Assembly: GCA_024663395.1 (NCBI GenBank) | Contig: JANFAH010000016.1 | Span: forward strand, 1,116,001-1,180,000 | From: Pisolithus tinctorius | Taxonomy: Eukaryota > Basidiomycota > Agaricomycetes > Boletales > Pisolithaceae | Direction: 5' to 3' | Length of the DNA stretch: 64,000 nucleotides | In this document: piece after piece, positions 56,531 through 64,000 of the stretch | Position numbering within the stretch: position 1 is the stretch's first letter | How the letters are laid out: the number at the start of each line of letters is the position of its first letter | Translations under genes and position numbers: made by a program | Notes under the pieces: generated by a model | What the model was told of the DNA's origin: nothing | The model's input: the letters and a program-made list of their open reading frames with translations, nothing else | The model's database searches: none

Positions 56531-57270
56531 AAACTGTAAGTAAGGGACAAGATTTAATTGAAAAAAAATAGTAAACAGATTTAAATAAGAACAATACCTA
56601 CCAGTGAGTTTGATGATTCTCTGAGTCCCATTGCTTTCAAGGCTTTGCCTGCCTCTCAACCTACTTGCCCATGATCTCCTGGCTCAAGCATCCTGGTGTA
56701 TGGATGCCTGTACTTGATGCCTATTGTAATTGTAGTACTGAATTTATTTTCATGCATTATAACTGAAAGAGAGCATGAATGCCTGTATTGAGTTGAGGCA
56801 ACATATATTGATGCTTGTGGTTACATTGTTCTAAGATATTGAATCAGTCCCTTTGAGAGGCACAAAGGAGTCTTTGAACACAGGTCATTCAATGCACACA
56901 GTATGCAGTATTAAGTAGTGGACTACTGTATAGTTGTAGATCTTGTGACTGCCATTGCTTTCAAGTGCATTGCCACTTCAAGCCAAGCTGATCAGACTAC
57001 CATCTGAGTGTCATCTGAGTATCTGGCAAAATGAGTGGCCAATTTTGAAATGGGGGTGCATGGATATAGTGGCCTGTGGGTGGTGATGGAACTAATTTTG
57101 CAGTGTTTGTAATTACAATTGTGGCTCCCCCTCATCCTCATCCTGCTGCTCCTGCCAGTGGTTGTCCCATGCATGGTCTGAGCCTCCCTATACCAAGTGC
57201 ACATGCTTCCCCTACAGCTCTTCTTTAAATACAGCTTAGTACCAATTTAAGTGCCTTGAGGTCAAAACCT
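56531..57270. other. Interior of the long-TIR element
   Basis: CpG-poor sequence between the end of G1 and the C2H2-like ORF. I see no gene, hairpin or repeat that I can support. Confidence 0.5.
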
Positions 57271-57485
57271 ATGTGTCAGGACCACTCACTCTGACAAACT
57301 CTGACACTGCCAGAGGGCTAGAATCAAAGTGCAGAGGAAGTCTGACAAAGCCAAGAGGCAGAAGTGGAGTGAAGGCATTGGGTTCAGCTTGTGTGCTGCT
57401 CAAGTCTTGTAGGCAGCCAAAGGTGGGTTTCAAGGCTGCAAGAAAATTACAGTTTGGTGTCAAATCTGGTCAGCCTAAAGTGGAT

Positions 57486-57998
57486 ATGAAGTGCACAGCA
57501 CCCCAAGATGAGCAGCAGCATGAGAACCTATGTGATGACTCAGAAGAAGAGAACATGTCTTTGTATGACACTGCAGATCACAGCACAGTGCATGATATAG
57601 CAGATGATGATGTCATGGAGGAACCAACTCACTCTGCTCAATCAAGATTCCCCTTCCTCTGGTGCAATGTACAAAAAGGATTCAAAGTCAGATGCAAGAT
57701 GCTTGGGATTAATCCAGTCATCACTGGCACATCCCATTTCTATCACATGTCCATGCACCCCCCCAATGGCACTGAAGAGCAGGAAGTGGCATCCACTACC
57801 AGTAGGACCACTGTTCAGTCATGGTCTTGTGTCATGTGTGATTTGCATGGTACATTCAACAACCACACAGTGCTTCACAAGCATCTCAGCTGGGACCACC
57901 CAGAAATTAATGTGAAGTGGAACACAGTGAGTCTTGATGCTTGGGTCACATGCTCCATCTCAAGCACTCCTAGGACTACAGTGAGTTGTTGCTCTTGA
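57486..57998 (+). CDS. C2H2-like zinc-finger ORF in the long-TIR element
   Basis: The first ATG in this frame is 57486 (the frame is open upstream to 57273). Residues 1-60 are acidic (DDSEEENMSLYDTADHST). Then FPFLWCNVQKGFKVRC, and near the end WSCVMCDLHGTFNNHTVLHK followed by HLSWDHPE, which supplies CX2C-X12-H-X3-HLxxxH-type ligands. Similar CxxC..F..L..HL..DH fingers occur in uncharacterised basidiomycete proteins; I cannot assign a function. It stops at TGA 57996-57998, which may itself be a decayed CGA. Confidence 0.45.
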   Translation: MKCTAPQDEQQHENLCDDSEEENMSLYDTADHSTVHDIADDDVMEEPTHSAQSRFPFLWCNVQKGFKVRCKMLGINPVITGTSHFYHMSMHPPNGTEEQEVASTTSRTTVQSWSCVMCDLHGTFNNHTVLHKHLSWDHPEINVKWNTVSLDAWVTCSISSTPRTTVSCCS

Positions 57999-58224
57999 AG
58001 CATCCCTTGTACAAGCTCAGCCTTCAGATTTCAGAGTGGAGGTTGGAAGGGTGTTAGAATGGTGAGAGGGGAGAGGGGAGATTCAGAGGGATGGAAGGCA
58101 GAGGCCAGAGGACTGGATGCATTGCATGATTATATCAGCATAATTTGTGAGCTCTACAACAACACTCAACTACCATTGTCAGTACCAACCCACCACCACA
58201 TGATGACAATGACAGCCTGGAACA

Positions 58225-58748
58225 TGTAATAATATACTCAATATTTCATCCAGAAGTAATTTTTGATGTTTTGATCTATGATTTTCATGTGGAAAGACTT
58301 TATATCTGATTTGATTTTTTGTTGAAAAATATTTCACTGCATATTACACGTTTGTGCATAAAAAAGGCAGAATGTTTTTCAGATGAGCTTTAGCACACAA
58401 TTCATTATTTCAATACAATATTTGGGCTAAGTAAATACTTCCTACCTTTTAAACTTTCTGCTCACAAAAAAGCAGACTGTTAAATCCAAAAAAAAGTGAG
58501 ATATATTGGAGAACTATTTACAATGTATCACACATATTGTACTCAAAATCATTCTACTGAACATCCATAATTATTTTATATGCAACAATTTAAGTTTTTC
58601 TGATAATATTTTGTGAGGCATGGTAGACAATACAAATCCTATATGTTTTTACAATATTTGTCACAAAAACATCCCAAATTAAAGAGTCTCATTTTTCAAT
58701 CTTTTTTTAAAATGTTTTTAGCAAAGAAATTGAGAAATGCTTCCAGTG
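58225..58748 (-). repeat. Right 525-bp terminal inverted repeat
   Basis: Inverted copy of 37901-38425, outer end ..GCTTCCAGTG at 58748, followed by TGT and then the KDZ frame. Confidence 0.88.
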
Positions 58749-58751
58749 TGT

Positions 58752-59396
58752 AGGCATGCATAGCAGTTGTTGTGAAGTGTAGGTGAGAGATGATTCTGTC
58801 ACTTAGAATGTCATACTTGCACAAGAATATCAGCACAAGTATAGATGTAAAAAGTGACTTGCTGACCTTGGATAACAAACAATCAAGAATGCAACCAATG
58901 TCATACAATACAACAATGGTTGCTGCCAATGGCAAGAGGGAAAAGAGGTGTTCCAGGAGTGTGATACTATATTTCTGTTGTTCACCAGGGGTGTCAATGT
59001 TCGTGAAGAAAAGTGGGATGTCATGACAGCATATGAGAGCCATAATGCCAGTGTTGTCAAAGCAATCCATCATGGCCTTCTGCTTGTTGCTGTCAGCTGC
59101 TTTGTATGATGCCTCACATTGATCAATCACTTCGTCAGGAACTATAACACAATGTTGTCTTGGGGACTGCTTACATGCCTGTCCAATCTGATGACCCACC
59201 TCATCCACTTGAGCCTTGGGAATGAAATACATTGGCTCATAGAAAGGGGGACAACTGCCTGCTGAGTGCTGATGACAATGGTGAAAATTCCCATCAGTAG
59301 CAACATGAATGTCACCACCTTCACTCAACAGTCGTCCAAATGTGGTACCTGCGAAACAAGTGGGGCATCTTTGGACAAGGATTGACACACATAAAT
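58752..59396 (-). pseudogene. KDZ transposase, middle part (catalytic region)
   Basis: From the solo-LTR edge at 59396 the frame reads PDLCVSILVQRCPTCF, the C..CPxCF entry to the KDZ catalytic domain. It then has GGDIHVATDGNF (first catalytic Asp position), PPFYEPMYFIPKAQVDEV, CEASYKAADSNKQKAMMDCF and FDNTGIMALICCHDIPLFFT, GEQQKYSITLLEHLF and VVLYDIGC, all hallmarks of the family. It ends ..TTTAMHAY at the long-TIR element. The frame is open, with decay-type substitutions. It continues at 37897. Confidence 0.88.
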
Positions 59397-59400
59397 CCGG

Positions 59401-61257
59401 TGTGAGTCAAAGTGTGGAAAGGTGGTGAAAACCAACCAAAACCAACACAAAAGACAAATGATGTGCGAGTGGTGGTGTGCCTCCATGGAACCTGGACTGC
59501 AGAAAAATCTAAGAGGGGGAAATTTCAATGGCAGGTGCTCCTAGTGCAAGTCGATGACGAGTTATGCAGGAGAAGACAAGCAAGTGATGATTGGATGGGG
59601 GATGCTGAACAGAGTGAAGGTGTTCAGCCAAAAGGACTTGGGATGAAGGACTTCAATAAGATGTGCTCCTGGTGCAAGTCGATGATGAGTTATGCAGGAG
59701 TGGATGGATGACTAAGCAAGACTGCTGACTAAGAGGAAGCTTCAGATGATGAAGGATGGCAGATAGACTCTTCCGAATGAGCCTCAACTACCAAGTATAT
59801 GAATGATGACAGATAGACCCCTTTGTGGAGCCTCAACTGTCAATGACAAGATAGGCACTGAACTGACTGCTGAGTGAATGGCTTCTGATTCACTTCCTGA
59901 TTGCACATTGGTAGCTAAGTACATGGGGGTTTATATACTGTGGGGGGAGCACAGCTTGTGACAAACAAGGCACAAACACTTGGTAAGTAATGAGTAAGGA
60001 CTGAGTAATCATGATGAGTAAGCGAGAAATGAAAAGTAAGCAAGCAAAGAAGATTGGTAAGTATTGGCAATGAACAAGTCAAGGATAGTCAAAATATCAC
60101 AGAATGAGTCAAATGGAGTCAGAAACTGAGTAAGTGCACTGATATCACATTAGGGGGTGGCAATGCAAGTTAGATCTCAGCAGAGACATCTCTAGATCCA
60201 AAGATGACATGACAGATGGACGGTGTTTCCAGACAGGGAAGTATTAATTCCAGAATTGAAGGGCATGTGTCAGGCATCAAAGGGGGCTAAGGCATTGGGG
60301 GTCTGTGGAGCAATGGGAGCATATGTGATTGCATCTCCCACCCTTCCATCCTCTCAGTGAAGTTAACAAAAACTTCATGGATGGGGCTCTGATGGAGGAG
60401 GAGGAGAAGGGGGAATGTCTTCTGCTGGATCTTGCAGTAAGAAGGCAAGATGCATGTCATACTCATCATGAATGCGATCAGGGAGGCTGGAGAACAGTAG
60501 ATTATACTGCAGCTGTCGCAATGCAGGAAGAATGATGGATGAGACTGGAATAAAGACGGTGCAGGGAGCAGGGAAGAATGATCCATATGCTTCATCAACC
60601 GGTGAGACTGAAACGACCACATAAGACCTTTCTAGCCAAGTGACAGACCTGAGGCAACCAAAGAATGTCCTTCTGGAAGTCATACTGACAAGGAGAACAC
60701 ACTGACCAAGCTGCATGGGATGGGATGGGGCTGACAATGATGGGATGAACCAGGGGGCTTCAGGACAGAAGCTGGTGGGAATGCCTGGCAGATATACATA
60801 GCCACTGTCTCTGGCAAATGAGACAAGCGAGATGATCAATGAAGAGGCAGCCATGACTGATGGACCTAGTGAAATGAGCATCTGATGGATGGAGTGCTGT
60901 AGAAATGCATAGGGTGCGAGGATCCTCTCCAAATTTGGAAGGCAGAATCATGGGGCTGAGCACTTTAAGCAAGTGTGAGAATGGTGTCGATATCTTTGGA
61001 AATGGTGGAGATATGATGAAAACTGGAATGCTGTACATGGGCACTAAAAACCTTTAACGCATGCTTAACTTGCTTCCTCTTTTCTCTTTAGCACTGACGA
61101 CTCGTTCTTGTGCAAAGGATGACTGTTAATGTCCAACAGTCTTTCTACGCATGAGGCCTTTAGTCTTCATCTGCATGCATGGGCATTACACACAACTTGT
61201 CGACAAGTTAGGCAGAGTCAGCTGTAACCATGTCCACAACACCTTTGGTGTGTGACA
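59401..61257 (-). repeat. Solo LTR, family S, copy 2 (1,857 bp)
   Basis: Inverted relative to copy 1; outer ends TGTCACAC and GACTCACA. Flanking 4-bp sequences on the + strand are CCGG (59397-59400) and CCAG (61258-61261), consistent with a CCGG duplication in which one CpG has decayed. It interrupts the KDZ gene; without it the frame reads NHQSLLSPDLCVSILVQRC. Confidence 0.82.
60375..60854 (-). CDS. ORF in U3 of solo LTR copy 2 (159 aa, open)
   Basis: From ATG 60854 the frame reads MAASSLIISLVSFARDSGYV, then SFCPEAPWFIPSLSAP, SMTSRRTFFGCLRSVTWLER and SSLPDRIHDEYDMHLAFLLQ, and ends in a Pro-rich tail. It is the intact form of the ORF that has one TGA in copy 1. It lies upstream of the LTR TATA box (about 59928-59934 on the minus strand). 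I do not recognise the protein; whether it is expressed is unknown. Confidence 0.45.
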   Translation of the reverse strand: MAASSLIISLVSFARDSGYVYLPGIPTSFCPEAPWFIPSLSAPSHPMQLGQCVLLVSMTSRRTFFGCLRSVTWLERSYVVVSVSPVDEAYGSFFPAPCTVFIPVSSIILPALRQLQYNLLFSSLPDRIHDEYDMHLAFLLQDPAEDIPPSPPPPSEPHP

Positions 61258-61261
61258 CCAG

Positions 61262-62411
61262 GGACAGCAGAGATTGATGGTTGGAAGATGGGGGGATAGG
61301 TGATGGCAGTGTTTCCTCAGCTGATTGAGCATGATGAAGGTTCTTCAACACAATTTCGCAACAGTGGCTGATTATATTTTCTACGTGATGCTCTACATGT
61401 ATTTGCAAAACATCAAACTATTGCACAGCATGGCTGATCCTGTGATGAAATGGTTCTTGTACAATTTTACCCTGTTAACTATGTTTGTAAGCTAGACAAT
61501 TTTGATAAGTCAAGCACACACTTCTCAGGTGGTCAAGTGGAAACCTCGGCACTCATAATGGGTATTGAGTGCAGAAGCCAGGGCATTGATGGAGTCACAA
61601 GAACATTCAAATAGTGCATGATAAAATCCGAGTAATTCAACAGAAATCACTATGCATGGTTGAGAAGGGGTGGTAGGGAAGAGGCCTGAATGCAGGAGCA
61701 CTTGAGGAAGCAGTGCACATGTGCAGCTCAGGATAGTCACAGTAGCAAAACCTAGAAATATGTCAGTGTGCAGCAAACATACGAAGTCAGCAACAAACGA
61801 TCAAAATACAGGCAGAGGAGGGAAGAGTGCCTCAGCTCACACCTGCCATGACAATTAAAGATCAGCATAACACAGCCTGCCAACGGTTTTCTGGTCGTTT
61901 TGGTCAAGTACTGGAGATACAAGTCAATAATCATAGGTATGACTGCTGTCCAGCTATCATAAAGCCAGCCTGAAGCCACATGTCAAGCAGAATAGTCAAG
62001 ATCCTCATCAAACAACAGTTCATTGACATGATCAAAGTGTTGAATAGTGTGAGCATCATTGATGGCACTGTCTTCCAGCAGGGAGGGGCTAGTCACAGAT
62101 GGCACAGGTGGTGGGGATGATTTGGGGTTCAAAAGATTGCTCAAATGTTGAAGTAGACATTGCCATTTGGTATCTTGACCTGGAATGACAATGTTAGTTT
62201 GCATTTTCTGCTTGTCCCTCCATTTCTTTGGACTTGAGAAATGTTGGCCCATGCCCAAGCTGGTGCTGGGCAGTGCGTGCCAGGTTGCAGAATAGGAATG
62301 CATATTGCAGAGGAAAAATGCACCATGAGAACTGGGGTAACCCTGCAACTGCAGACAGGTGCAGACCATCATCCAAAGGATGCTCACCTCAAGCATCATG
62401 AGTGAGCTCAC
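61262..62411 (-). pseudogene. KDZ transposase, N-terminal part with CxC cysteine cluster
   Basis: N-terminal region of the same KDZ gene. Sense order: a low-complexity N-terminus, FDHVNELLFDEDLDYSA, a stop, then ASGWLYDSWTAVIPMIIDLY. The cysteine cluster CHGRCELRHSSLLCLYFD and VTILSCTCALL is followed by LHSGLFPTTPSQPCIVISVE and YHALFECSCDSINALASALN, matching the CxC1-type cluster associated with KDZ transposases. Introns and TGA stops break the frame. It ends PSSNHQSLLS at the solo LTR. An ATG for the gene is not certain; the copia LTR begins a short way upstream. Confidence 0.75.
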
Positions 62412-62439
62412 TAGACAGTTTGGATATGCTCTGGAGGTG

Positions 62440-62927
62440 GTGTCATGAGGGTTTCGGGAGGGAAGGTAGAGGTGGCAATGATGATTAAGTGGGATATATA
62501 TGGTATAAGTTCCTCAACTGATTTGTGCATCTATTCTTAGCACAAGCCAGGTAAAGCTGGCGCAGATAGTGGGTCTCTTAGATACATTATTCACATCACA
62601 AAAATTATATCTGAAAGACCAGAGATGCTGCCAGAAACTGGTGCCTAAGGTGCTGATGGTCTTAAGAGGAGGTCAAAATTAAGACTGTAAAGAAGGTCTC
62701 AGGCTTCTGTGGTAAGAAGACTTAGTATTAACAAGCTAACCTGTAAAGAAGGTCTATGGTAGTACATCAGTAAGGTAGCTGTAAGGTTAATATAGTAAAC
62801 ATACCTCAGGCTTCTGTGGTAAGAAGACTGAGGTGCACAAGGAAAAACTAATTGCCTAAGTGCGAAGAATTATTATGTAAGCTTGTACACTGTAAGCAAA
62901 TAAACATAGGGGACACATGTTCCAACA
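62440..62927 (-). repeat. Copia 3' LTR (far boundary unresolved)
   Basis: On the minus strand TGTTGGAACATG begins at 62927, directly after the purine-rich tract tgagggggtg (62928-62940 region). The other LTR is outside the window, so the end near 62440 is an estimate. Internal direct repeats are visible: ctcaggcttctgtggtaaga at 62698 and again at 62805, and ctgtaaagaaggtct at 62686 and 62742. Confidence 0.6.
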
Positions 62928-62950
62928 CACCCCCTCAGTGTAGCAAGTCT

Positions 62951-64000
62951 TTAGAAAATAATTCCCATACCAAGAGAAAAGCATTCATGCTTCTCGCATG
63001 ACAGTCCCTTGGTGAGAACATCGGCGATCTGCTCATTCATAGAAATGTACTTGACATCCACTTCTCCATCTTCAACCTTCTCATGAATAAAATGATGACA
63101 AATAGCTATGTGCTTTGTGCGATCATGGAACATTGCATTGCTTGTCAGGGCTATTGCAGACTGGTTGTTGACTAGGAGTGAAGTGGGCTGTGTGGTTGTA
63201 TCCATATCTAGTTCACATAGTAGCATTCACAGCCAAAGTATTTCTTTTGCAACTGCTGAGACTGCCATGTACTCAGCTTCTGTGCTAGACAAAGCAACAG
63301 AGGTCTGTTTCTTGGATGACCAGCTAACTGCTCCACTGGACAGAGTAAAGATGTAGCCAGTTACAGAACAGCAGTCATTTACATCTGCAGCCCAGTCAGC
63401 ATCAGTGTAGCCTACAAGAGAACTCACAGAGTCTCTCGTGTACTGTAAATGTGCATCAACAGTTTTTCGAAGGTATCTGTAAACTTGTTTGAGTGCGGTC
63501 CAGTGTTGGTCACCAGGGGTAGCTGCATGCCTGCTAAGCATGCCCACAGCGAATGCGAGATCTGGCTGGGTAGCCAGCATAGCATACATCAATGCTCCAA
63601 GAGTGCTTTGATACACATGTAGGTCATAGGCAGGAGCATCGAGTTTCTCTAATTTTAAGTTCTGCTCGATGGGCATGGACACTGTATGGCCATCCTGCAT
63701 GCCCATACACTCAAGAATGAGCTCTATATAGCAATGCTGAGACAATTCTATGGTTCCCTTGTTGCGATCTCATATAATCTCCATACCAAGGATCCACCAA
63801 GCCTTGCCTAAGTTGGAGAGGTCATACTCAGCTGATAGCTGGACTTTGAGGTGGTCAATTGCCTTGTGGCTCTTCAAGAGGATTAGTTTGTCATCGACAT
63901 AGACAGCAACTATAATTAAAATCCCATTTTTGTCTTTGTAGAAAAGACTGTGGTCAGCATCACTGCATGTGAATCTGAGAGATTCGAAGACTTCTCATAG
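62951..64000 (-). pseudogene. Ty1/copia pol, RT-RNase H end (5' part outside window)
   Basis: C-terminal pol of a copia element. Sense order from the window edge: RT AVYVDDKLIL (YVDD catalytic motif, about 63900), AEYDLSNLGKAWWILGMEI, a TGA, YQSTLGALMYAMLATQPDLA, then RNase H VGYTDADWAADVNDCCSVTG, ALSSTEAEYMAVSAVAKEIL, a TGA, and LLVNNQSAIALTSNAMFHDR, KYISMNEQIADVLTK. Both internal stops (63768-63770 and 63224-63226) are TGA where CGA gives the usual Arg. The C-terminus is complete (stop at 62951). Confidence 0.88.

Larger units (their letters stand above)
37901..58748. mobile_element. Long-TIR DNA element inserted in the KDZ gene (about 3.2 kb without nested G1)
   Basis: Inverted repeats of about 525 bp at 37901-38425 and 58225-58748 both begin CACTGGAAGC at the outer edge. 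The KDZ frame breaks at exactly these edges. Flanking triplets on the + strand are CAT (37898-37900) and TGT (58749-58751). If both derive from CGT by CpG deamination, the original minus-strand reading is ..HAYGHEWACQ.., which fits the KDZ family. CACT ends with a 3-bp duplication would suit a CACTA-like element, but no transposase is visible inside. It contains a PIF1-like helicase fragment, a C2H2-like ORF and the nested G1/G2 pair. Confidence 0.7.

Noticed and set aside
30483..61257. A 30-kb element bounded by 1.86-kb inverted repeats
   Set aside because: Each repeat copy has its own 4-bp duplication (GTGG; CCGG/CCAG), TG..CA ends and an independent insertion site, and the right copy splits the KDZ gene. 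They are two solo LTRs in opposite orientation, not TIRs.
1..64000. CRISPR arrays, bacterial operons or secreted toxin genes
   Set aside because: No spaced short repeats or bacterial gene layout occur; introns, LTRs and codon context are fungal throughout.

Overview
The window is nuclear DNA of a basidiomycete fungus, most likely an Agaricomycete. The evidence is the 45-70 nt GT-AG introns, an MRH4-type mitochondrial DEAD-box helicase, a giant DUF6606/DUF3638/DUF3645 protein, a KDZ transposase with a linked Ulp1-type protease, and CpG-directed decay of old transposons. Only two ordinary host genes are present; about 80% of the window is nested mobile DNA. No tRNA, rRNA or CRISPR array was found.

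Layout. 1-1618 (+): 3' part of an MRH4-like helicase. 2296-18451 (-): a giant gene of nine coding blocks, cut near its 3' end by a 6.6 kb Tad-like LINE (2611-9196) with a perfect 14-bp target duplication. 18872-24547: an old, CpG-decayed, truncated gypsy element (G3) that carries a foldback Tc1/mariner-like element with TA duplications. 24548-36180: decayed minus-strand ORFs of unknown function, a second foldback copy, a 1.86 kb solo LTR (family S) with an ORF in its U3, a solo LTR of the G1 family, and a Ulp1-like peptidase. 36179-62411: one KDZ transposase gene on the minus strand, broken into three pieces by a second family-S solo LTR and by a 20.8 kb insertion. That insertion is itself layered: an element with 525-bp terminal inverted repeats (37901-58748) contains chromovirus G1 (38925-56525), which contains an intact young gypsy G2 (44433-54502). 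62440-64000: 3' end of a decayed copia element.

The target duplications and restored reading frames give a relative order: KDZ, then the long-TIR element, then G1, then G2. Age tracks CpG content. G2 and the LINE keep their CpG, whereas the stops examined in G1, G3, copia and the KDZ-linked genes are TGA where CGA fits the frame, as expected from deamination of methylated CpG.

The most notable observation is that both G1 and the unrelated G2 carry, between pol and the 3' LTR, an antisense spliced gene for a protein of about 320-330 residues with Gal4-type Zn(2)Cys(6) spacing. In G2 the gene is intact with four exons and its own TATA box; in G1 it has one TGA stop. Both elements also show -1 frameshift heptamers abutting the first-ORF stop codon. 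In G1 this is A AAA AAA followed by a perfect 9-bp hairpin.
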